NCBI GenBank assembly: GCA_020847535.1 | Contig: JADLBU010000092.1 | Coordinates: forward strand, 48,140-112,139 | Direction: 5' to 3' | DNA: 64,000 nucleotides | Origin: Phycisphaerales bacterium | Lineage (GTDB): Bacteria > Planctomycetota > Phycisphaerae > Phycisphaerales > UBA1924 | Shown here: positions 52,687 through 59,770 of the stretch, piece after piece | Layout of the letters: each line of letters starts with the position of its first letter | Numbering within the stretch: position 1 is the stretch's first letter | Translations under genes and position numbers: made by a program | The notes under the pieces: model-generated | Told to the model about the DNA's origin: nothing | Database searches by the model: none | What the model saw: only the letters and a program-made list of their open reading frames with translations

Positions 52687-53156
52687 GACTGGACGCGCGA
52701 GCGATAAAACGAGGCCATGACGGCCTCATCGATCTCGGCTTCGCACCTCTGGTCCGGGCTGAGCTTCCCCCGTGCTCGAACCCACGGATCCTCTTGGTGG
52801 GTTAGAGCTTCCAGCTGATCTCCCGCCAGCGGGGCATAGACGCCGAGAACTGCATCGATGAAGGTTCGCTGATCGGACGAGAGCGCCTGTTCAGAGTTGA
52901 AGCCTTGACGGATGTCGTCCGTGGTCATCGCAGAGTAGAGCATCTTTGTCGCCTTGAAGCGATCAAAGACCTCCCGATTCACCGGCCCGTGAACCCATGC
53001 CTGGAACCGAGCCTGAACGATTGGCTTCCCCGCGTGTGCGAGGTGCCACGCTTGGATGTAGTAGAGCAGCTTCTGGAGCTTCAACTGGTTGAGAGGCACT
53101 CCGCCAGTCACCAGTCGGCTGATCACATAGTCGGTGATGTCATGGATGTTCGCCAT
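52683..53156 (-). CDS. Panacea-domain (DUF4065, SocA/GepA-like) antitoxin
   Basis: 157 aa. The Panacea domain is plain: VPLNQLKLQKLLYYIQAWHLA, then GKPIVQARFQAWVHGPVNREVF. Panacea proteins neutralise many unrelated toxins; SocA of Caulobacter is the best known. It is the first gene of a two-gene operon with the 247-aa protein downstream. Positioned 1 kb from tRNA-Asn, it may stabilise the adjacent mobile element. The 260 bases upstream contain no other gene. Confidence 0.88.
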   Translation of the reverse strand: MANIHDITDYVISRLVTGGVPLNQLKLQKLLYYIQAWHLAHAGKPIVQARFQAWVHGPVNREVFDRFKATKMLYSAMTTDDIRQGFNSEQALSSDQRTFIDAVLGVYAPLAGDQLEALTHQEDPWVRARGKLSPDQRCEAEIDEAVMASFYRSRVQS

Positions 53157-53416
53157 TGCCTTCTCCGGGCCCTTATTCTACATCGGCAATTGGCTGCACG
53201 CCCGAGCGGAATCCGCGGCTCTGCCGGACGCCCATTCAAAGCGTTCGAGTTCGGACGATCCGCAGCGGCCGTTGAACGGCCCCTGGGGGGTTCTGATCAC
53301 CCCGGCCCGCCACGATCGGAACCGTTCGCGTAGACGGTGGTTAGCACTTCCTGCGCGGGCGGAAACGACCGACCATCGATCGCCTGCATCTCGCAGGCAA
53401 GCACCTGGACGCACTC

Positions 53417-53623
53417 ATGACGATCGACCCTACCGAGATGGTCGAGCGCGATAATCTCGCGCCGACGCAGCGACTTCACATTATCGCCGCACTTCTGGCC
53501 GAGGGTGTGCGCCGCAAGCGCACCGACGCATCCCGCATGGGCGAGAATCCGCAGGATCAAGAAAGAGAGGCCGATGGACTTGAACCGTTCGAGCCGGTTC
53601 GCCTTGATCGTCCGCTTGGTTGA
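53417..53623 (+). CDS. Small protein of the DUF2924-recombinase cassette
   Basis: 68 aa: TEMVERDNLAPTQRLHIIAALLAEGVRRKRTDA. The central IIAALLAEGVRR pattern is the same as that of short helix proteins found upstream of DUF2924 and recombinase genes in other genomes, so it is likely genuine. Charged and soluble, with no known domain. It precedes the DUF2924 gene by 24 bases on the same strand. Confidence 0.6.
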   Translation: MTIDPTEMVERDNLAPTQRLHIIAALLAEGVRRKRTDASRMGENPQDQEREADGLEPFEPVRLDRPLG

Positions 53624-53647
53624 CGCCTTGCGAACCGGAGAGTCCCG

Positions 53648-54166
53648 ATGATCCCCCCGCCAGATGACATCCCCGCGACGGTGAAGGCCCTGGGCCGACT
53701 CACCGTCCCCGAACTGAAGCAGCGCTACGCCGAGGTCTTCGGCGAGCCCACGCGAACGAATCACAAGCAGTACCTCGTGAAACGGATCATCTGGCGGATG
53801 CAGGCGCTCCGCGAAGGCGGCCTCTCGGAACGGGCACGCCGTCGGGCGGTCGAACTGGCCGACGACGCCGAAATCCGGCTGAGCGCCCCAAAAGCGCCGG
53901 TCGCGGAGACGGGCACGGTGATCACGGCGGCATTCGACGGCGGACGCGCTGCTGCGTTCCCCAAACCGGGCAGCGTCATCCGCCGCGAATACAAAGGGCG
54001 GGTAATCGTCGCGCGAGTGCTGCCGCGCGGGTTTGAGTACGAGGGCGATGTCTACCGCTCGCTCACGGCCATCGCCCAGAAGGTGACCGGGGCGCACTGG
54101 AACGGGGTCAGCTTCTTCGGGCTGCCGTCCGCACGCGGCAAGAAGAAATCGGAGAAGGGCGAATGA
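53648..54166 (+). CDS. DUF2924 protein, recombinase-associated
   Basis: 172 aa. Typical DUF2924 features: LTVPELKQRYAEVFGEPTRTNHKQYLVKRIIWRMQALREGGLS and the beta-rich end PGSVIRREYKGRVIVARVLPRGFEYEG with SLTAIAQKVTGAHWNGVSFFGL. These proteins are almost always encoded directly before a large serine recombinase and may be DNA-binding accessory factors. It overlaps the recombinase start by 4 bases (ATGA). Confidence 0.9.
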   Translation: MIPPPDDIPATVKALGRLTVPELKQRYAEVFGEPTRTNHKQYLVKRIIWRMQALREGGLSERARRRAVELADDAEIRLSAPKAPVAETGTVITAAFDGGRAAAFPKPGSVIRREYKGRVIVARVLPRGFEYEGDVYRSLTAIAQKVTGAHWNGVSFFGLPSARGKKKSEKGE

Positions 54167-55728
54167 GCAAGCGAACGGAGCCAAAGCCAAACGGAAGGGT
54201 GCGGTGCGCCATCTACACCCGCAAGAGCACGCAGGACGGACTCGAGCAGGAGTTCAACTCGCTCGACGCGCAGCGGGAGAGTGCTGAGGCGTACATCGCC
54301 AGCCAGAAGGCCGAGGGGTGGCTTTGCGTTCCCGATCGCTACGACGACGGCGGGTTCACGGGCGGGAACATGGACCGTCCTGCGCTCGGCCGCTTGATGT
54401 CGGACATCGAGGTGGGCAAGGTGGACTGCGTGGTGGTCTACAAGGTGGACCGGCTCAGCCGCTCGCTGATCGACTTCGCCCGGATGATGGAGTTGTTCGA
54501 GCGCAAGAAGATTTCGTTCGTATCTGTCACGCAGCAGTTCAATACCACGCAATCGATGGGGCGCCTCACGCTCAACATCTTGCTCTCGTTCGCCCAGTTC
54601 GAGCGGGAGATCATCTCAGAGCGCACGCGGGACAAGATCGCGGCGGCGCGGCGGAAGGGCAAATGGTCGGGGGGCCGCTCCGTTCTCGGGTACGACGTGG
54701 ACCCCGTCACGAAGAAGCTGGTGATCAACGTCGCCGGGGCGGAGTTGGTCCGCGAGATCTTTGAGATGTACCTCGCCAAGCGGTCGCTCCTAGATGTATG
54801 CCGCGAGTTGAACCGTCGCGGCCTAAAGACCAAGGCGGTCCAGACGCGGAAGGGCCCGGTGTACGGCGGGCGTGTGTGGGACAAGCCCGCCGTGCTCAAG
54901 GTCCTCGCCAACGTCCTTTATCGCGGGAAGGTGCGGTACAAGACCGAGACGTTTCCGGGTGAGCACGACGCCATCGTCGATGAGGCTCTCTGGACGAAAG
55001 TCCACGAGTTGTTGCGTTCTAACGGGCGTTCAGGAGGGATGCTTGTGCGGAACAAGTACGGCGCATTGCTCAAGGGGCTCGTCCACTGCGGCCCGTGCGG
55101 CCTCACAATGGGGCACACCACCGCCAACAAGGGCAAGGACCGCGTCTACAGGTACTACGTCTGCTACAAGGCGCAGAAGCAGGGCTGGGACGCATGCCCG
55201 TGTCGGTCCCTTCCCGCCGAGCAGATCGAGGGCTTCGTGGTCGAGCAGATCAAGCGGATCGGCAAGGACCCCGCGCTGTTGTCGCTCACGCTCTCGAAGT
55301 GCCGCGAGCAGATGACGCAGCAGCGGGCCGAGGCCGAACGTGAGTTGGGCGTGGTCGAGGGGGAACTCGCCCGCCTTCACGCCGACCTGGGCCGCACGGC
55401 GGGGGACGCCGCCACCGACGGGCACGCCGCCGCCCGTCTGGCCGATCTGCACCAGCGGGTCCAGACGGCGGACGACCGGGCCGCCTCGCTCCGGCGTGAG
55501 ATCGCTGATGCCGACGTGGGCCAGATCACGAAGGCCGAGGTCGATGGCGCTCTCGGGGAGTTCGACGGGGTATGGTCGCGGTTGTCTCCGAAGGAGCAGG
55601 CCAAACTGATGCGGATGTTGGTCCAGCGCGTGGATTATGACGCGACCAAGGGCTCGGTCTCGATCACGTTCCACCCGCTGGGCCTGCGCTCGATCGGCCA
55701 GCGCGGGCACCAGGAGGAGGCGGCATGA
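54163..55728 (+). CDS. Large serine recombinase (resolvase/integrase)
   Basis: 521 aa. The N-terminal catalytic domain has the nucleophile Ser in AIYTRKSTQDG (near residue 20), VVYKVDRLSRS, and LNILLSFAQFEREIISERT. The recombinase domain (GYDVDPVTKKLVI, LLDVCRELNRRGLKT) and the zinc-ribbon (LVHCGPCGLTMGH with CYKAQKQGWDACPC) follow, then a coiled coil (ELGVVEGELARLHADLG). It can integrate or excise a mobile element without a tRNA site. It is flanked by overlapping genes, so the four-gene cassette moves and is transcribed as a unit. Confidence 0.95.
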   Translation: MSKRTEPKPNGRVRCAIYTRKSTQDGLEQEFNSLDAQRESAEAYIASQKAEGWLCVPDRYDDGGFTGGNMDRPALGRLMSDIEVGKVDCVVVYKVDRLSRSLIDFARMMELFERKKISFVSVTQQFNTTQSMGRLTLNILLSFAQFEREIISERTRDKIAAARRKGKWSGGRSVLGYDVDPVTKKLVINVAGAELVREIFEMYLAKRSLLDVCRELNRRGLKTKAVQTRKGPVYGGRVWDKPAVLKVLANVLYRGKVRYKTETFPGEHDAIVDEALWTKVHELLRSNGRSGGMLVRNKYGALLKGLVHCGPCGLTMGHTTANKGKDRVYRYYVCYKAQKQGWDACPCRSLPAEQIEGFVVEQIKRIGKDPALLSLTLSKCREQMTQQRAEAERELGVVEGELARLHADLGRTAGDAATDGHAAARLADLHQRVQTADDRAASLRREIADADVGQITKAEVDGALGEFDGVWSRLSPKEQAKLMRMLVQRVDYDATKGSVSITFHPLGLRSIGQRGHQEEAA

Positions 55729-56129
55729 GCGACGGGATTACGCTCGACTTCAAGGTTCACTTCTCGACCGGCAAGTGCGGGTCCCGAGTCATGCACGCGG
55801 GCATTCATGCCGGGCCGCCAGCGGTCCCCTCGGGTCGAGTACCGCGAGTTTCCCGTCTCATGGCGCTGGCCATTCGATTTGACGATCTGGTCCGCCACGG
55901 TGAGATCGCCGACTTCGCCGAGATCGCGGAACTCGGGCATGTTTCCAGGGCTCGGGTCAGCCAGATCGTGAACCTGCTGAGCCTGGCTCCGGACATTCAG
56001 GAGGCGATCCTTTTTCTTCCCCCCGTGGCAGGCGATCGCGAGACCTTGTCCGAACGGGAGTTACGTCACATCACCCGAGCACTTGACTGGGAAACCCAGC
56101 GATCACTGTGGATGAGCTTGACTCAGTAA
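55725..56129 (+). CDS. Recombinase-associated helix-turn-helix protein
   Basis: 134 aa, its ATG overlaps the recombinase stop. Residues about 60-95 (EIADFAEIAELGHVSRARVSQIVNLLSLAP) form a helix-turn-helix of the ParB/KorB kind, followed by IQEAILFLPP. The N-terminal 45 residues carry a beta-strand segment. Small proteins of this type lie behind serine recombinases in many mobile elements and may regulate excision. Confidence 0.8.
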   Translation: MSDGITLDFKVHFSTGKCGSRVMHAGIHAGPPAVPSGRVPRVSRLMALAIRFDDLVRHGEIADFAEIAELGHVSRARVSQIVNLLSLAPDIQEAILFLPPVAGDRETLSERELRHITRALDWETQRSLWMSLTQ

Positions 56130-56159
56130 TCCCTGTCTGAGCCACGGTACCATGGCGTC

Positions 56160-58388
56160 ATGCCAGATCAGATGGCAGCCTATTTGTACGTCGCGGACGC
56201 GGAGGACGACCGGGCCCAGCCCGACAACGTGTTCTTCCGGGCCACGAGCGTCGCATCCGCATTGTCACTGTGCAAGATCTTCGCCTCGGCATATCCGGCC
56301 CAGAAGAACCGGATCCGGAGTGATGCGGCCGCTGCCATTCCATTGGAGCGCCAGATCCTGCTTGACGAAGCCTTGGCGGGGTTGGGGGTGTACGACGACC
56401 CCGACCCTGGGATTTACGACCCCCCACCTGCCCGGGCCACGCTTCAACGCGCGGAATGGGCGCGGCGAGTTCGCGGGTGGGAGTGTCAGCTTCCGAACGC
56501 TGGTTCTGCCAGGGCCACCGTGTCGCGGACGCCTTCTTTACAGTCGAGTACTGCGCTCGATGAGTCCTTAGCAAAGCTGCTCGGTGCGCTGGAGTGGCAC
56601 CGGCTTCTCTTTCTCTTCTCAGCGGATGCTTGCCGGCGCAATCCGCATGCGATCTCAAGCTTCGGTCGCGGGATGGAAACCGTGGAGCGCGAGGAAATCC
56701 TGGGTTGGAAGCGGATGATGGAGGAGGCCGACCAGAATGAGAACTTTCTTTGGGACAATCGGCATGTTATCGATCGATATGCGGACGCCGCGGTCGAAGC
56801 ATTCGGCCCGGGGGACGGTTTGAGCCCTTCCGAGCCGGACTCGACTGGCAATCGTGTACCAGTCACGGATGGGACCCTGCCGTATTGGTCGCTCCATAAA
56901 TGGAGTGTCCCTCAGTTAGAGGAGTCCAGTGACGGCATTCTCACCGCGTGTCGAGGCGTCGCGGTTGCGGACGACCACTCGCAACTTCCGGAATTGGTTC
57001 GGACGTGTATGCACCTGGCGCGCCCGGAGGACCAGTCGAAGTGGACGTCGAGCCTCGTCGTGCGTTGGAACTATTTGGCACGGCTCGACGCACAGATCGG
57101 CCGCATCAAGGAGGCTCGGGTCGCAATCGCGTTGCGGTCAACGGTACCGAACTCTGCGTTCCCAGCACTGAATTCCCCAACTCTCGATGCACAGCAGATC
57201 GGGGACTTGGTTGTGCTGTGCACAGTTGGTCGAGACCTTCTGTGCACGCGGCGAGCTTATCCCGATGCGGTACCCCCATCGGAGTATCAGGGATTGCTGG
57301 ACGACCTCATGGCGGCCACGCAGCGGCTTCTTTCTTTGCCTGGCCTTGAGAAGTTTCAGGCGATGATGAATGCCCCCGCCGTGGCCGACTCAAAGCCGTC
57401 CGACCGCTTCGCGATGATGATGGCGGCAGCGATTATGGCACATCCCCTCCTCGAGAAGCGCCCCGAGTCGTTGGAAGAAGGCTGTCGCGCTATAACGGAG
57501 ACGATGAACCATTGCCAAGCGTCGGCTTCTCCGGAAGTTGCCGGTTTTGTATCGCGTTTGGCCAACATGATGGTGCTTGCGTGCCGACACCCGACAGCGC
57601 CGGACGTAAACGAGTTCAAGGAACCCGCCCGGTTCCGGCAAATGCTGAGCGTCTACTGGAATGTGGCGCGTGAGCTTGTCCAAACTCAGGCTCACGCAAA
57701 CGTCGGCTTTAGTCCGCACCCGCTTCTGCCGCTCATCGAGAATCTCCGAGACCGCATCGCTACCTGCTTTAGCAACCTTGCCGAGATGATGGACGCTCGT
57801 GATTCGGCTCGTTCGTGCGACGAGTTATTGGCGGTGCTTACAGAAGGAGAAGCAGGCGATCTATCGGCTGTGCCGGAATGGGCAGACCGAGAAGTTCAAA
57901 AGATAGACCGGTTCATCGCACAGGCCGGACTTCGGCTTGGGGCTCGCGTGTTTCACCTGACGGCGGCCGAGGAGTACTTCATCAAGCTCGTGGCTGGATT
58001 GGCTGACGCGCACAAGAAGCGGGTGAACGATGCCGGGCGACGCCTGCTGCCGACACGGAGGCCAAGCGCAGCGACTGCACAAGCCGAGCAAGATGCGGCC
58101 AGCAACCAAGTAGTGCCAACACCTGCGGCCGTCCCGGCGGTGGTGCTCGGTCGCCTCGGGGAACCGTGCTTCGTACGGGGAAAGGAAAAGCCATGCCTCA
58201 CTCGGACCCAGCACAAGACTATCGAGAGGTTGCTCGCTGCAGGAGAGAATGGGCTGTCGCTTAACGAACTGCTGTACAAGAACCCTGGTGGCCGTAACTC
58301 TCTGAGTAAGCTCCGGAAGGACCCAGACTGGGCAGCAGTAATTCGAATGGCTGGGAAGGCCGACGGCGGGTACCGCATCCTGTCCTAG
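56160..58388 (+). CDS. Unrecognised 742-aa protein of the accessory region
   Basis: 742 aa. The body is soluble, helical and lacks membrane segments; no ATPase, nuclease or protease motif is visible. Ser/Asp-rich linkers separate four helical blocks (about 1-120, 135-240, 290-560, 575-650). The C-terminal 65 residues look like a winged helix (LTRTQHKTIERLLAAGENG then LNELLYKNPGGRNSLSKL). Codon use is more AT-tolerant than in core genes. It starts 30 bases after the HTH gene. It could be an element-borne defence or regulatory protein. Confidence 0.7.
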   Translation: MPDQMAAYLYVADAEDDRAQPDNVFFRATSVASALSLCKIFASAYPAQKNRIRSDAAAAIPLERQILLDEALAGLGVYDDPDPGIYDPPPARATLQRAEWARRVRGWECQLPNAGSARATVSRTPSLQSSTALDESLAKLLGALEWHRLLFLFSADACRRNPHAISSFGRGMETVEREEILGWKRMMEEADQNENFLWDNRHVIDRYADAAVEAFGPGDGLSPSEPDSTGNRVPVTDGTLPYWSLHKWSVPQLEESSDGILTACRGVAVADDHSQLPELVRTCMHLARPEDQSKWTSSLVVRWNYLARLDAQIGRIKEARVAIALRSTVPNSAFPALNSPTLDAQQIGDLVVLCTVGRDLLCTRRAYPDAVPPSEYQGLLDDLMAATQRLLSLPGLEKFQAMMNAPAVADSKPSDRFAMMMAAAIMAHPLLEKRPESLEEGCRAITETMNHCQASASPEVAGFVSRLANMMVLACRHPTAPDVNEFKEPARFRQMLSVYWNVARELVQTQAHANVGFSPHPLLPLIENLRDRIATCFSNLAEMMDARDSARSCDELLAVLTEGEAGDLSAVPEWADREVQKIDRFIAQAGLRLGARVFHLTAAEEYFIKLVAGLADAHKKRVNDAGRRLLPTRRPSAATAQAEQDAASNQVVPTPAAVPAVVLGRLGEPCFVRGKEKPCLTRTQHKTIERLLAAGENGLSLNELLYKNPGGRNSLSKLRKDPDWAAVIRMAGKADGGYRILS

Positions 58389-58397
58389 CGGCGGTTC

Positions 58398-58446
58398 TGT
58401 GCACTCTTGTGCACACATATGCACAGCGCCGTGCACGACAATGCAC
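58398..58446. repeat. Array of five phased RTGCAC repeats (iteron-like)
   Basis: GTGCAC or ATGCAC occurs at 58399-58404, 58409-58414, 58419-58424, 58431-58436 and 58441-58446, spaced 10, 10, 12 and 10 bases, that is, on the same face of the helix. GTGCAC is itself palindromic. The array starts 10 bases after the stop of the 742-aa gene. The 355-base gap 58389-58743 contains no coding gene, only this array and the palindrome at 58689. Confidence 0.7.
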
Positions 58447-58688
58447 CGTGCTTGCGCCCACACTCTGACCACATCGCAATCGGGCGATGTATCAGTCAGA
58501 GAGGCGTCTGTGAGTCACCATCGTCACACCCGCGATCATTCCGTGGATCATGCCCCTCAAACAGAGTCGGGGCCGTAGCCAGGCAGGTCATCTGAACTGA
58601 CCCAGCGCCGAGGCGACGCCGGTTGCCGATCGGGCCATTGCTTCGGCCGCTTCCGCCAAGTAATCCCCGCAAACAACTGAACTGATCC

Positions 58689-58703
58689 TGCCACAACGTG
58701 GCA
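58689..58703. promoter_or_regulatory. Palindrome TGCCAC-AAC-GTGGCA upstream of the sigma-like gene
   Basis: A perfect 6-bp inverted repeat with a 3-base centre, 41 bases before the start of the sigma-like gene, in a stretch without genes. Likely an operator; no factor is known. Confidence 0.4.
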
Positions 58704-58743
58704 TCACGCCGCGGCGCTGTCGCTGCGCACTGAAAGCACTCAC

Positions 58744-59268
58744 ATGTCCATGAGCAACAAGGATGTCGCATTCGCAATGATGGTCGTCGCTGCAGAGGTC
58801 AAGAAGTCCATTCTTGTGGGGGCAGTTCCCCGCCGGGAACGCGATGATCTCGTAAGCGAGGTCATGATCGAACTCGTCAAGGCATGGCCCGGCTTCAACC
58901 CAGCGAGGGGGAATGCGGAGGCGTTCGTCAACCGCGTTGTTCAGAGCCGGCTGGTTTCCATCCTCCGGTTCCGCGCGGCGATTAAGCGTGGCCGCTATGC
59001 CAGACATGCGGAATCCCTCCCGCACGATCTCGTTGACTCAGGAGCGGCGCACCGAGATTCGCAACAAGACCTCGACATCCGCCTCGACCTCGAGGACATG
59101 CGAGCCAGACTCACCCCCGAGCAACAATCCATCTGGGATGAACTCCGGCACCACTCGGTCTCACGGATCTCTCAGCGACGGAGCATCCCCCGCCGGACGC
59201 TCCGCGACTTCGTTGCCCGCATCCGCGAGGCCGCCCACGATCGGGGTCTGGAGTATTACACCAGGTGA
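58744..59268 (+). CDS. Sigma-70-like factor of the mobile element
   Basis: 174 aa. RDDLVSEVMIELVKAWPGFNPARGNAEAFVNRVVQSRLVSILR is a region 2-like segment, in which AEAFVNRVVQSRLVSIL corresponds to the promoter-melting helix. The C-terminal part (LTPEQQSIWDELRHHSVSRISQRRSIPRRTLRDFVARIR) resembles region 4 with a helix-turn-helix. It is distant from the chromosomal ECF factor at 42110. Such proteins in phages and islands redirect transcription of the element. Confidence 0.75.
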   Translation: MSMSNKDVAFAMMVVAAEVKKSILVGAVPRRERDDLVSEVMIELVKAWPGFNPARGNAEAFVNRVVQSRLVSILRFRAAIKRGRYARHAESLPHDLVDSGAAHRDSQQDLDIRLDLEDMRARLTPEQQSIWDELRHHSVSRISQRRSIPRRTLRDFVARIREAAHDRGLEYYTR

Positions 59269-59314
59269 CGCCAGATGATGCGGGGTCTTGCGTAGATGAT
59301 CGCAGGAGCATTCC

Positions 59315-59758
59315 ATGACGAAGCAACCCGCTAGAGATAGTTCGGCGTATGTGCACCAGTTCACTTTCGATCCCTCCTTGGACTTGGCGGACGTTGAGTA
59401 TGTGCTCGACCTGGCGCTGGCAGCGGTGACGGCCATGTCAGGAGAAGCAGCGGTTCGCCTGGGCTTCGCGTACTCGATCACTCGCGAGCAAGGCACCGTA
59501 ACGATCGATGCCCGCAACGAAGTGGGCATCAACGTTGTGTTGGTCTTCATCGGCCTCTCCGTGCTCGCGTTTGGCGCGGATGCCGTTCGTGTCGAGCGGC
59601 TTCATGACAGGCCGTTCCCCCGGATCACTCGTAGACCGGCTCGTCGCGGTGTCAAGACGACCCGGACGGGCAGCCCGCATAGCTCCCGGAACCACATGCG
59701 GCCCTCGCGATGTCGCAACCGCGGAGGCGCGCGCCAGCCCGCCCGCTCACCCCGTTAA
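59315..59758 (+). CDS. Small hypothetical protein of the accessory region
   Basis: 147 aa from ATG 59315, with GCAGGAG upstream. Residues 10-90 look folded: FTFDPSLDLADVEYVLDLALAAV, then GFAYSITREQGTVTIDARNEVGINVVLVFIGLSVLAFG, where the last part is hydrophobic enough for one membrane helix. The C-terminal 55 residues are Arg/Pro-rich and disordered. No family is recognised. It lies 12 bases before the Prim-Pol gene. Confidence 0.55.
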   Translation: MTKQPARDSSAYVHQFTFDPSLDLADVEYVLDLALAAVTAMSGEAAVRLGFAYSITREQGTVTIDARNEVGINVVLVFIGLSVLAFGADAVRVERLHDRPFPRITRRPARRGVKTTRTGSPHSSRNHMRPSRCRNRGGARQPARSPR

Positions 59759-59770
59759 GAGGAACCAGCA

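Noticed and set aside
58588..59025. 145-codon minus-strand frame upstream of and over the sigma-like gene
   Set aside because: It covers the likely control region and the region 2 coding part antisense; no motif and poor start context.
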